Source: Acidobacteriota bacterium (GTDB taxonomy: Bacteria > Acidobacteriota > Terriglobia > Terriglobales > Acidobacteriaceae). Taken from it: a stretch of 64,000 nt of DNA. Positions 35,184 to 43,713 of the stretch are shown piece after piece; positions within the stretch are counted from its first letter, which is position 1; each line of letters starts with the position of its first letter. The position numbers were made by a program, and so were the translations under genes. The notes under the pieces were generated by a model. It saw only the letters and a list, made by a program, of their open reading frames with translations, was not told the DNA's origin and did no database searches. The stretch lies in NCBI GenBank assembly GCA_013289685.1, contig JABCZL010000007.1:289170-353169 (forward strand). Direction: 5' to 3'.

Positions 35184-36230
35184 ATGGCAACGTTGAGAAT
35201 CACACCCAAACCAGCAACTGCAACCATGAAGGCTGCTCAGATTTCTAAGCCCGGAGGGGATTTTGAAATCGTCGATCGCCAAATTCCTCAGCCCGATGCA
35301 GGGCAGGTGCGCATTAAAGTCAAGGCCTGCGGCGTCTGCCACAGCGATGTGCTGGTGAAAGAAGGACTGTTGCCGGGAAGCCAATTTCCGCGCGTTCCGG
35401 GACACGAAGTCACGGGGGTGATTGATGAAGTTGGCGCGGGTGTGACTATGTGGCACGAAGGTCAGCGTGTGGGAGTCGGCTGGCATGGTGGCCACGACAA
35501 TACCTGTCGCGAATGCCGCCGTGGCGATTTTCGTAATTGTCGCAACGTCAAGGTGACCGGCTACAGCTACGACGGCGGATATCAGCAATACATGATCGCT
35601 CCCGTGGAAGCATTGGTGCCGATCCCGGATGGCCTTACGGACGTCGAAGCTGCGCCCCTGCTCGACGCCGGAATTACGACTTACAACGCCCTCCGCAACA
35701 GCGACGCGATGCCTGGCGACCTCGTTGCCGTGCAGGGTATCGGCGGCCTGGGCCACCTCGGTATCCAGTTCGCTAACAAATTTGGCTATAACGTCGCGGC
35801 CATTGGACGCGGTTCCGAAAACGCAACGCTGGCCAAGAAGCTGGGAGCACACGTCTACATTGACAGTCAGGCGACGAATGCGGCCCAGGAATTACAAAAA
35901 CTCGGAGGAGCGCGGGTCATCCTCGCGACCGCACCCAGCTCCAAAGCCATGTCAGCGTTGGTTGACGGTCTCGGACCGAACGGCAAACTGGTTGTGGTGG
36001 GTGCGGCACTCGAACCAATTGAGGTTACGCCGTCGCAGCTTATTTTTGGCAGCAAGACGATCCAGGGATGGGCTGCGGGAACACCTGCGGCTTCAGAAGA
36101 CACTCTGCATTTCTGCGTAATGTCCGGCGTGCGCCCCATGATCGAAACCTATCCGCTCGAAAGGGCGGCCGACGCCTACGCACGGATGCTGAGCGGTAAG
36201 GCTGAGTTCCGGGTGGTCCTGACAATGTGA
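35184..36230 (+). CDS. Zinc-dependent alcohol dehydrogenase (MDR family)
   Basis: The ATG follows ataggagg closely. Catalytic zinc ligands are visible in KACGVCHSDVLVKEG (Cys about 50) and VPGHEVTG (His-Glu about 74-75). The NAD(P) loop is GIGGLGHLGIQFA (about 184-196). The structural-zinc loop reads GGHDNTCRECRRGDFRNC, in which the first cysteine of the usual four is replaced (D or N at that place), so this zinc site may be lost or altered. Length (348) is typical. The gene sits between two copies of a 188-bp duplication and is followed by SDR remnants. Confidence 0.9.
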   Translation: MATLRITPKPATATMKAAQISKPGGDFEIVDRQIPQPDAGQVRIKVKACGVCHSDVLVKEGLLPGSQFPRVPGHEVTGVIDEVGAGVTMWHEGQRVGVGWHGGHDNTCRECRRGDFRNCRNVKVTGYSYDGGYQQYMIAPVEALVPIPDGLTDVEAAPLLDAGITTYNALRNSDAMPGDLVAVQGIGGLGHLGIQFANKFGYNVAAIGRGSENATLAKKLGAHVYIDSQATNAAQELQKLGGARVILATAPSSKAMSALVDGLGPNGKLVVVGAALEPIEVTPSQLIFGSKTIQGWAAGTPAASEDTLHFCVMSGVRPMIETYPLERAADAYARMLSGKAEFRVVLTM

Positions 36231-36252
36231 AACTCGCCAACAATGGAGTCGA

Positions 36253-36336
36253 CTCGCCGTACAAATCATGACCAACACCGCCCTCACGGGCGCAACCTAC
36301 GACATCGACGGCGGACAGCCGTTCGTCGCCGCCTAG
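36253..36336 (+). pseudogene. 3' fragment of a duplicated SDR gene
   Basis: The segment encodes LAVQIMTNTALTGATYDIDGGQPFVAA-stop, the same as the last part of the SDR at 34248-35009, with no 5' part. It is the left end of duplication copy B. Confidence 0.85.
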
Positions 36337-36440
36337 CTAAAGAAGGCAGTATGAGGCGTGGGGACTGGTTATTTAAAAACTAGACTCAGATTCCCGGGAG
36401 TTCGGGAAGCGAAAGGGAGCGATGCATGTCCACGATCCAT
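36253..36440 (+). repeat. 188-bp direct duplication, copy B
   Basis: It matches copy A (34923-35109): SDR 3' end, tagactcaga-ttcccgggag spacer, gaaagggagcg and the start of the SRPBCC-like gene (atgtccacgatccat). Here the downstream gene is retained. Confidence 0.8.
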
Positions 36441-36892
36441 ATGCACCAGACGACCACCTCAACGCCCGAGCAGTACGTCGCCGGGCTCACCGACTTCGGA
36501 CCTGGCCGCTCGAACCTTTTTGGCAACAGCGCCGATGAGTACCTCAAGGTGCATAGCCGCGGCCCCACCCAAGCCGACGTCACCGAAGGCTCGGGCGGCA
36601 TCTGGGAACGCCTTCATTACGACTGGTCCGATCCCAACCACGTCGTCCTCACGACCACCGACTCCAACACGTGGGGAGGCGCGTCCAGCCACACCTACAC
36701 CTTCACACGTCGTCCCGATGGTCTGACCGAATCGACGTGGTCGTGGTACGCGAGGGCAAGAACCTGAAGGGATGGTTGCTCGGCCTCGTAGTCGGAACCA
36801 TCGGCAAGGGCGTTTTGGAAAAGGCATTTGTAAACTCGGTCAAGGCCATCGAAGCCCGGAACGGCGACGCGAGACAGGCGCGCGCATCATGA
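36426..36892 (+). pseudogene. SRPBCC-like small protein gene with a one-base frameshift
   Basis: The first frame starts at an ATG after gaaaggga and gives MSTIHMHQTTTSTPEQYVAG to RRPDGLTE, then stops at 36767. The neighbouring frame continues naturally as IDVVVVREGKNLKGWLLGLVVGTIGKGVLEKAF to 36892. Inserting one base in accga-atcgac joins them into about 155 residues with the strand-rich N-terminus and long C-terminal helix of a START/SRPBCC lipid-binding fold. It may be a recently broken gene or a sequencing indel. Confidence 0.65.
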
Positions 36893-37015
36893 GAGACTGA
36901 AGAGTTGCGGCCGGTTTTGCCTGTCACTCGGGCACAATCGCAGGCGGTTTACCGTATTCCGTTCCGCAAAGTCTACCTGGACCGGAGGGAACCGAAGTGT
37001 CAACTGGCCATTCGT

Positions 37016-38947
37016 TTAACGTCCCCGCATCGGTAGCTCCACATAAGACCCCAACCCGCTCTGCCGATAAACCGTCCAGGTGACGTCACCAACCGGCGGG
37101 TAGCGGCGGAAAGTGCCAGCATCCGCGCCTGCCAGGGCAACGCGAATCTGGTGACCTTTTCGCAACCGGATGGATGTTGGCCACATGCAGATCTTCAATT
37201 CGGCCGGTTCTCCGGGAACAAGCGGCTGGGCATTGTGGCGGGAACTTCCAGAGGCCGGGCAGGGTGAATTATACGGACGTTCGCGCGTATCCATCTGCTT
37301 GCGGTTGATCGCCCGCAGTTCTCCCTCGTCCACGTAGGTGACGTGGCCGTCGGGTGCGACGTCTTCCAAATAGGCGAAAAATGCCCCATCTGTGGCTGTG
37401 GAACCGACTTCGAGCACCACTACCGGCGAGCCCGAGATTTCCACGTCTGTATCCAGCGGAGCGCCAGTATAAACCAGGAGTTTGCCGTCTTCACTGGAGC
37501 GGTCAGGGTAGAGGATGTCGAGATCTAGTTCCGTCGTCCAGCGATCTTCCTTGCCCGTTGATGCTGTGAAGTTGACCGGATAAATGTCGCTTGCTGTGGC
37601 GGTCACTGGTGGCGCTGGGCTGAGCGCATGATTCTCCGCGAAATAGAGCCGGCTTGCACGGTCGAATCCCTGCGGCGGCCAGACCTTGGTGTCATGCCAT
37701 TGGCCCTCGCCCATGGTGTAGTAACGGATTCCGGATTCAATCGAGGTCGATGCATCAGAACGAAGCAGACGCTCGAAGAAATCCGCCATGATGCGGTTCT
37801 GCTGCTCGACCGTAGGTTCCGGAGGGGAGTGCTGGGCGGGAGTGAGAAAAGGATCGGCATTGAAGTCCAAGCCGTGGGAAAAGGGACCGATGATGACTTG
37901 CTGCGGATTCTTGAAGGTCAAATAGCGCGACAGAGCGCCCTCGCAAACGTCTGAGTCCAGCCAGCCGCACCAGACTTGCATCGCTACCTGAGACGATTCA
38001 ATTTGGGTGCGATGCCCGAACGAGCTTATCTCCGCGAAAGTGGTGGAAGATCCGCCGAGCAACGGCAGCGGGTCGTCCCGAAACTCGGCCTGTGATAGTA
38101 GCTCCGTCGGATATTGGTTGTGCCGCTGAGCTAGTATTTGGGCAAGCTGCCGTCCGTCCGAATCGGCATCCACGCGCTTCACACCCCGCAGGAATCGCCC
38201 AGCCCACCAGCAACGAAGACTGCTCAACCCGTTTGCAATGCAAACATCGCCGCCGCTGGTGTCCAGTCTGCGAATTAGATCGCTCCAGGACTGCAGCACG
38301 GCCTGGTCATAGACTCCACCTGGGAATGCCAGCATTCCCACGTCGAACTGACTGGAAAATGGAGCAACCGCTTTAAGTGCGGCTGGGTTCGTCACTGCCG
38401 TCAGCTCTGCCGTCGCTCCCTCGTAGGAACCGCCGAAGGTTCCAACACGGCCATTGGACCAGGGCTGGATTGCCGCCCAGTTGACGAGTTCGCCCAGATC
38501 GGAAATCTCTTCGCGGGAAAACTCCGTTTCACGATGACCACCGCTGGCACCGCTGCCGCGCGCATCTGCCACGATTACGACAAAGTGGCGCTGATTCAGA
38601 TAGTCGGTCTGCTCGTCATGCGGATCAGTCTGCTTGAAAGCCACTGCCAGGCGATATGCCCAGCCAAACTGGCCGTCGCGCCCGTAGCGCGTGGTCCGGA
38701 GCAGCGCCGGCAGCCGCTGCCCCGCCTGATAGTCCTGCGGAAGGTAGACGTCCGCGGCAATCTGCACGCCGTCGCGCATCGTGATATATAAAGCTGTGTC
38801 CTGGCGGACACCTGCTGGAGTCTTCTCCTCTCCGGGAAGTTTTGTAGTTGAGGCGAGAATTGCGAGTACGCTCAGGGTCAACACGGCCAATCCTGCGATC
38901 CCCAGAACCGCACGCTTCAGCCAACGCTTTGGTTGTTCTGTTTTCAT
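37016..38947 (-). CDS. CocE/NonD-family serine hydrolase
   Basis: I use the ATG at 38947, 5-6 bp after gagg, giving 643 residues. An N-terminal hydrophobic segment (LGIAGLAVLTLSVLAILAS) suggests export or membrane anchoring. The X-Pro dipeptidyl-peptidase-like alpha/beta-hydrolase domain shows MRDGVQIAADVYLP, an oxyanion tyrosine region TTRYGRDG, the Asp-rich VVIVADARGSGASGG and the nucleophile elbow GGSYEG. The C-terminal jelly roll (about 460-640) ends in ..TWTVYRQSGLGSYVELP. Family members cleave acyl esters, amides or Pro-linked peptides. It lies 82 bp downstream of the MFS gene on the same strand, so uptake and hydrolysis of one substrate is likely. Confidence 0.88.
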   Translation of the reverse strand: MKTEQPKRWLKRAVLGIAGLAVLTLSVLAILASTTKLPGEEKTPAGVRQDTALYITMRDGVQIAADVYLPQDYQAGQRLPALLRTTRYGRDGQFGWAYRLAVAFKQTDPHDEQTDYLNQRHFVVIVADARGSGASGGHRETEFSREEISDLGELVNWAAIQPWSNGRVGTFGGSYEGATAELTAVTNPAALKAVAPFSSQFDVGMLAFPGGVYDQAVLQSWSDLIRRLDTSGGDVCIANGLSSLRCWWAGRFLRGVKRVDADSDGRQLAQILAQRHNQYPTELLSQAEFRDDPLPLLGGSSTTFAEISSFGHRTQIESSQVAMQVWCGWLDSDVCEGALSRYLTFKNPQQVIIGPFSHGLDFNADPFLTPAQHSPPEPTVEQQNRIMADFFERLLRSDASTSIESGIRYYTMGEGQWHDTKVWPPQGFDRASRLYFAENHALSPAPPVTATASDIYPVNFTASTGKEDRWTTELDLDILYPDRSSEDGKLLVYTGAPLDTDVEISGSPVVVLEVGSTATDGAFFAYLEDVAPDGHVTYVDEGELRAINRKQMDTRERPYNSPCPASGSSRHNAQPLVPGEPAELKICMWPTSIRLRKGHQIRVALAGADAGTFRRYPPVGDVTWTVYRQSGLGSYVELPMRGR

Positions 38948-39029
38948 CTCTGTCCTCGCTCGCCTCTCAAGTATCACGCGGAACATGCCGGCGCTGATCA
39001 TCGGACCTTCCCACGCCCCCGCAGAAATT

Positions 39030-40424
39030 CTAATCAGGCAGCTCAGCGTGTTCTGGCTCGTGCAGCCAGAAACTCCCGATTAATGACATCGAATAGGCCA
39101 GGACCGCGACCGTGCCGGCCGAATAAGCTAACCGAGCTGCGGTGCCTCCGCCAGGCATGACGTTGGCGAGTTGGGTTGTGACCAGCGCCGCCGAAGCCCC
39201 CAACAATCGGCCCCCTATGTTCAGCGCGAAGCTCTCTCCCGTGCCGCGCAGGTGGGTCGGGTACATGCGCGGCAGGTAATTCCCCCAAAGGCTAAACGCT
39301 CCATTCAGAAATAGACCCGCGAGGAAGATTCCCAGCTTGAGAAGTGCCAGACTGTGTGTGGCGGCGAAAAAGTAGACCCAGGCAAACACTGCCAAGCCGG
39401 GAACGAGGAAAATGCGCAAGAGAGTCCGCTGCGTGGCGATCCGAACAACTAGAAGGGCGAACACCAAACGCCCCGCAATCGTTCCGAGTTCCTGAAAAAC
39501 CTGCACGCTGCTCACCGTTTGCTCTATTTGACGGGGCAACATGTTGCGCACCTCGGTCAGTCCGGGCACCATGCGCGGCATGTGCAGTATGACTCCTGAC
39601 GCGAGAGCATAACTGCACGCCACCAGCATTGTGCTGACCAGCGTGGTCTTTCGCAGAGCTGGCCGGAAGATTTCGGCCACGCTAGGCCGCTTCAACGTTC
39701 CCTGGGATTTTTTCTTTTGCCAGACCGTTGATTCAGCCAAGAATGGCCGCATCAGGATGAGCGGAATCGCTGGTATGAGTCCTGACAGCAAGGCGTAGCG
39801 CCAAGCCTCGTGGCCCATCCGGATGGCGGGAAAGCGCTCGGCATAGGTGACGGCAACGTAGTAGGCTCCAGTCGCCATCAGTCCTCCCAGGCCAAAGGCT
39901 GCTTGCGTATAGCCCAGTGCGAATTCGCGTTGCTTAGGATTGGAGAAGAGTTCCGCTACCCAGGCAACTCCAGCCACGTATTCCACACATACGCCGATGA
40001 TGGTGGTACAGCGGAAAATCAAGAACTGGGGCAATGTCGCAGCATAGGCGGTCGCGCACGCCGAAAACGCATATAACAGGATGCTCCAAACGAGGACTCG
40101 CCGGCGGCCCAGAAGGTCCGTCAAGTAGCCTCCAAGAAGCCCAAACACCCCGCCACAGGCCAATGGAACATAGAACATCAGTCCCACCCAAAGATTGAAC
40201 TCAGGACTGCCTGGCTTGAGGCTTCCGAGGGCGATGAGTACAGGTCGCACGACGAGCGGCAGGATCACGATTTCGTACAAGTCAAAGGCGAAGCCGAGAG
40301 CCGCGACTCCGCAGATGATCCATTGGCGGAGCTTCAGACTGACAAAAGCCGGTTCCGAGGCCCGGGCGCCGGCAATCGAGACGCGCTGTTTGCCTGGTAA
40401 GTCTTGCAAGGGACGTTCCTCCAT
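39030..40424 (-). CDS. MFS transporter
   Basis: This 464-residue protein has about twelve membrane helices in two halves. The MFS signature after helix 2 reads GYLTDLLGRRRVLVW, and the sequence resembles the sugar/aromatic acid or metabolite:H+ symporter groups (FALGYTQAAFGLGGLMATGAYYV; YLPRMYPTHLRGTGESFALNIGGR). Substrate cannot be told. It is the first gene of a unit with the CocE-type hydrolase and is transcribed divergently from a LysR regulator 105 bp away, which probably controls it. Confidence 0.88.
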   Translation of the reverse strand: MEERPLQDLPGKQRVSIAGARASEPAFVSLKLRQWIICGVAALGFAFDLYEIVILPLVVRPVLIALGSLKPGSPEFNLWVGLMFYVPLACGGVFGLLGGYLTDLLGRRRVLVWSILLYAFSACATAYAATLPQFLIFRCTTIIGVCVEYVAGVAWVAELFSNPKQREFALGYTQAAFGLGGLMATGAYYVAVTYAERFPAIRMGHEAWRYALLSGLIPAIPLILMRPFLAESTVWQKKKSQGTLKRPSVAEIFRPALRKTTLVSTMLVACSYALASGVILHMPRMVPGLTEVRNMLPRQIEQTVSSVQVFQELGTIAGRLVFALLVVRIATQRTLLRIFLVPGLAVFAWVYFFAATHSLALLKLGIFLAGLFLNGAFSLWGNYLPRMYPTHLRGTGESFALNIGGRLLGASAALVTTQLANVMPGGGTAARLAYSAGTVAVLAYSMSLIGSFWLHEPEHAELPD

Positions 40425-40529
40425 CGTGACGGAGCCGCCGACCGGAATTCTGCCGCCGCATTATTTCAATTCATGCCGTCTTGTGACACAAGTTCAAATA
40501 TATTAACAATTGTTGAGGTATTATCAAGA
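40425..40529. promoter_or_regulatory. Divergent MFS/lysR control region with two palindromes
   Basis: Two perfect inverted repeats lie here: cttgt-gac-acaag (40480-40492) and aacaattgtt (40505-40514). Both are suitable LysR-type operators, and the second lies 15 bp ahead of the lysR start, consistent with autoregulation. Inference from position only. Confidence 0.55.
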
Positions 40530-41444
40530 ATGGACTTTACCTCCCGCCAGTTTCGAGCTTTCTCGCTGGTGGCCCAGCATCGAAGCTTCTCGCGTGCGGC
40601 GGAAGCACTTTACATCACCCCATCCGGGTTGAGCGTTTTGATTCGAGAGTTGGAAACCCAACTCGGATTCCGGCTATTTGATCGCACGACTCGCCACGTC
40701 GGCCTAACGAGTTCCGGCAGCGAACTGCTGGGAGTGGTCCGGGAGAGTCTTGAGAAGTTCGATGCCGCCGTATCCCGCGTCGGGCAATCGGCGGCTGAAG
40801 CTAGCCTCTCCTTATCGGTTGGCGCGCCGCCACTGGTCGCGGCCAACATACTGCCGGAAGCAATTAAGGAATTTCGAAGTAACCGGCCCGACCTCCGCAT
40901 TCGATTGTTCGATGTCGGCGGAGAGGCCCTCACGCGACTGGTTGAAGAGGGCAAACTCGATATGAGCGTGGGTGCGTTTTTTAAGCCCGCGCCGGGACTC
41001 CGCCGGACGCCGTTGTTTCGCTTTTCGTTGATGGTGATTCGCCCCGACAACGATCTGGCATTGCGCCGCACGTCTACCACGTGGTCCGCTCTGAAAGGAG
41101 AGCCGCTAGTCTCGCTGGCGCCGGGCAATCTGGTCCAGCAGTTCATCGACAGGCATCTGGCCCGTGCCGGTGTTTTCGTCCACCCGCGCGCCGTCTTCAA
41201 CTATCTGGAGACCATGATCGCCATGGTGGAAGCCGGCGAGGGCAATGCTGTCATCCCTTCGTTCGTGTTACCTGCCTGCCGAAATCGCAAAGTCGTGATG
41301 AGCAGGCTGATCAATCCCATTGTGAACTTGGACTTGTGTCGGATCAGCCTCCGAGGAAAAAAACTCCCGCCGGGCGCTGACGACTTCACCTCTTTCTTGC
41401 GGACCTATATCGCCCGTTGGGCCGGGAGCGCGGGCATTCTGTAG
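40530..41444 (+). CDS. LysR-family transcriptional regulator
   Basis: The ATG at 40530, with gagg 11 bp upstream, gives MDFTSRQFRAFSLVAQHRSFSRAAEALYITPSGLSVLIRELE, the canonical LysR helix-turn-helix; the longer track start has no ribosome site. A linker helix leads to the periplasmic-binding-like effector domain (VGAPPLVAANILPEAIKEFRSNRPDLRIRLFDVGGEAL, then MVEAGEGNAVIPSFV). At 304 residues it is typical. Divergent placement suggests that it regulates the MFS transporter and CocE-type hydrolase in response to their substrate or product. Confidence 0.92.
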   Translation: MDFTSRQFRAFSLVAQHRSFSRAAEALYITPSGLSVLIRELETQLGFRLFDRTTRHVGLTSSGSELLGVVRESLEKFDAAVSRVGQSAAEASLSLSVGAPPLVAANILPEAIKEFRSNRPDLRIRLFDVGGEALTRLVEEGKLDMSVGAFFKPAPGLRRTPLFRFSLMVIRPDNDLALRRTSTTWSALKGEPLVSLAPGNLVQQFIDRHLARAGVFVHPRAVFNYLETMIAMVEAGEGNAVIPSFVLPACRNRKVVMSRLINPIVNLDLCRISLRGKKLPPGADDFTSFLRTYIARWAGSAGIL

Positions 41445-41656
41445 CCGGACAGGTATTCTTATCCACCTTAGTGGGAGGGAGTACGGCGGTTAAGTTTGCG
41501 CTTATGTGGGAGTTGCCCCGCTTGCCTTATTGGGATTGCTCCCGAAAGGAGACCGCCTGCACGAAAATCAGCCCGGGAAGTACCTTCGTGCTCTCATCTC
41601 CTGCCGTCCCGGGAATAGCATGGCCTTGTAGCGAACTTCACTCACCTCCTGAGTAG
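41445..41656. other. Intergenic stretch after lysR, no gene seen
   Basis: The short ORF at 41417-41656 overlaps lysR and has no ribosome site. The stretch ends in a strong terminator, so it is probably the lysR 3' untranslated region or holds a small RNA. Confidence 0.45.
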
Positions 41657-41695
41657 GCGGCGGATGGACTTCCGACCCATCCGCCGCTTTCCTGT
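41657..41695 (+). terminator. Strong rho-independent terminator
   Basis: An 11-bp perfect stem gcggcggatgg-acttccgac-ccatccgccgc is followed by tttcctgttttt. Confidence 0.85.
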
Positions 41696-41988
41696 TTTTG
41701 CTGGCAAAAAGCCGGGAACTTGAGATAAAATCCCGCCTGTTCGGTTCAGTGGGGCCCGCGATTTCGACCGATCCAAACGAACCGATCCCAAGCTGAGGAA
41801 CGCCATGTCCAGCCCTCGCTAACTCGCCATCCTGTTCGGCCCGCTGCTACGCGGGCTTCCTGACTATCTTTCATTGTCTGTTGTGGAATGTCTGTTGTGG
41901 AATGGTCCATCTTGAAAATGGTCGGTTCGAAATGCGCCTGCTTCCGTGGATTTTCCCGGACGCGGTCGCGGAAAGCTAAAGGTTGGTT

Positions 41989-43404
41989 ATGGACGCGAGT
42001 TCTGTTGCTGCGCAGCCGCAGCGTTCCCTGTGGTCGTCGCTGGTGGAGGCTGTCAGAGGTTCTCATCAGGACTACACCGCGGGCAGTCTGAACCGGGCCA
42101 TTCTCCTGCTGGCCGTGCCCATGGTGCTGGAGATGGTGCTGGAGTCCCTGTTTGCCGTGGTGGACGTATTCTGGGTGAGCCGCCTTGGGGCCAACGCCGT
42201 TGCTACGGTGGGGCTCACCGAGTCCATGTTGAGCCTGGTGTTCGCGGTAGGCATGGGACTCAGTTTGTCCACCACGGCCATGGTCGCGCGCCGCATCGGC
42301 GAAAAAGATCCCGAGGGTGCGGCGGTGGCGGGCGTGCAGGCGATCGCCCTGGGCTTCATTGTTTCTCTGGCCATCGGGCTGCCATGCCTGCTGCTGGCTC
42401 CGCGGCTTCTGAGGTTGATGGGGGCTACTCCAGAAATCATTGCGGTGGGCAGCGGCTATACCCGAATCTGCCTGGGCGGCAGTTGTGCCGTCCTGCTGCT
42501 GTTTCTGAACAACGCCATCTTTCGCGGCGCCGGAGATGCTGCCATCGCCATGCGCCTGCTCTGGGTGTCGAACATCATCAACCTGATTCTGGATCCTTGC
42601 CTCATCTTCGGCTGGGGGCCGTTCCCGCGGATGGGTGTGACGGGCGCGGCGCTGGCGACATTCACCGGGCGCAGCATTGGCGTGATCTACCAGTTCTACC
42701 GCCTGCTGAAAGGCACGGAGAGGATTCATATCCTCGCCCGGCAACTTCGCGTGCGCTTCGACGTGCTGTGGCGGCTGGTACGAGTGTCGCTGACCGGGAT
42801 TCTGCAATTTGCTATCGCCCACACCAGTTGGATCGGGCTGGTGCGCATCATCAGCATCTTCGGTGCCGCCGCCCTGGCGGGATACACGATCGCGATCCGC
42901 ATCGTGATTTTCGTGATTCTGCCTTCCTGGGGATTGAGTAACGCGGCGGCCACGCTGGTGGGGCAGAATCTGGGCGCCGGCAAGCCGGACCGCGCCGAAA
43001 CGGCTGTCTGGCGCACCGGCCTCTACAACATGATCTTCCTGGGAACGGTGGGAGTTCTCTTCGTCATCTTCGCGGAGCCGGTCGTGCGGTTATTCACCAA
43101 TGATCCTGCCGTCGTGCCCCTGGCCGCGTCCTGCCTGCGCATCGTCAGCTACGGCAATATTGGATACGCCTACGGTATGGTCATGCTGCAGGCGTTCAAC
43201 GGCGCCGGCGACACGATTACGCCGACCATCGTGAATTTCTTCGGCTTCTGGCTGCTGGAGATCCCCCTGGCCTACTGGCTGGCGATTCGTGTGAACCTGC
43301 AGTCGAAGGGGGCGTTTTGGGCCATTGTGATAGCCGAGGGGGCGATTGCCGGCGCCAGCGCCATCCTGTTCAAGCAGGGGCGCTGGAAAAGGCAGAAAAT
43401 CTGA
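41989..43404 (+). CDS. MATE-family multidrug/toxin exporter
   Basis: The ATG at 41989 has an aagg 6 bp upstream; the track starts two codons earlier at a TTG. The 471 residues form about twelve helices in two homologous halves (VPMVLEMVLESLFAVVDVFWVSRLGANAVATVGLTES and LVRVSLTGILQFAIAHTSWIGLVRIISIFGAAALAGYTIAIRI), with the conserved LGAxAVA motif. MATE proteins expel drugs, organic cations or metabolites using H+ or Na+. It stands alone, with no regulator beside it. Confidence 0.93.
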   Translation: MDASSVAAQPQRSLWSSLVEAVRGSHQDYTAGSLNRAILLLAVPMVLEMVLESLFAVVDVFWVSRLGANAVATVGLTESMLSLVFAVGMGLSLSTTAMVARRIGEKDPEGAAVAGVQAIALGFIVSLAIGLPCLLLAPRLLRLMGATPEIIAVGSGYTRICLGGSCAVLLLFLNNAIFRGAGDAAIAMRLLWVSNIINLILDPCLIFGWGPFPRMGVTGAALATFTGRSIGVIYQFYRLLKGTERIHILARQLRVRFDVLWRLVRVSLTGILQFAIAHTSWIGLVRIISIFGAAALAGYTIAIRIVIFVILPSWGLSNAAATLVGQNLGAGKPDRAETAVWRTGLYNMIFLGTVGVLFVIFAEPVVRLFTNDPAVVPLAASCLRIVSYGNIGYAYGMVMLQAFNGAGDTITPTIVNFFGFWLLEIPLAYWLAIRVNLQSKGAFWAIVIAEGAIAGASAILFKQGRWKRQKI

Positions 43405-43713
43405 GGCCGTATGCCTCTCTTGAAGGAAAAACTGGGGCGGGAGGAACGGTTTCGAACCGTCATCTCCGGGATGGAGCCCCGGCGCATTGCCGTGGTTATG
43501 CTACTCCCGCGTACCGAGTTGTGAACACCAAGGCACCAAAGGTATTGCATGACGGTTCTGATGTCAACCCGCAGAGGCGTGCCAATCGCGGCGATTCGAT
43601 AGGGGCGGAGGAAAGGCATTAACCACCAAGGGCACGAAGTAGCACGAAGGCTAATGTTGCCAAGGTCTTCCTTCGTGAACCTTCGTGTCCTTGCTGGTTG
43701 ATGCCTTTGATCT
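43405..43713. repeat. Intergenic stretch with an ~80-bp hairpin repeat
   Basis: No gene is seen. At 43621-43700, aaccaccaagggcacgaagtagcacgaagg faces ccttcgtgaaccttcgtgtccttgctggtt. It is the first of three such hairpins in the window (also 46409-46488, 47388-47466). It lies between convergent genes and could act as a terminator. Confidence 0.7.

Noticed and set aside
41746-42822. Long minus-strand ORF over the MATE gene
   Set aside because: Low-complexity His/Gln/Arg-rich sequence antisense to a full MATE protein; a shadow.
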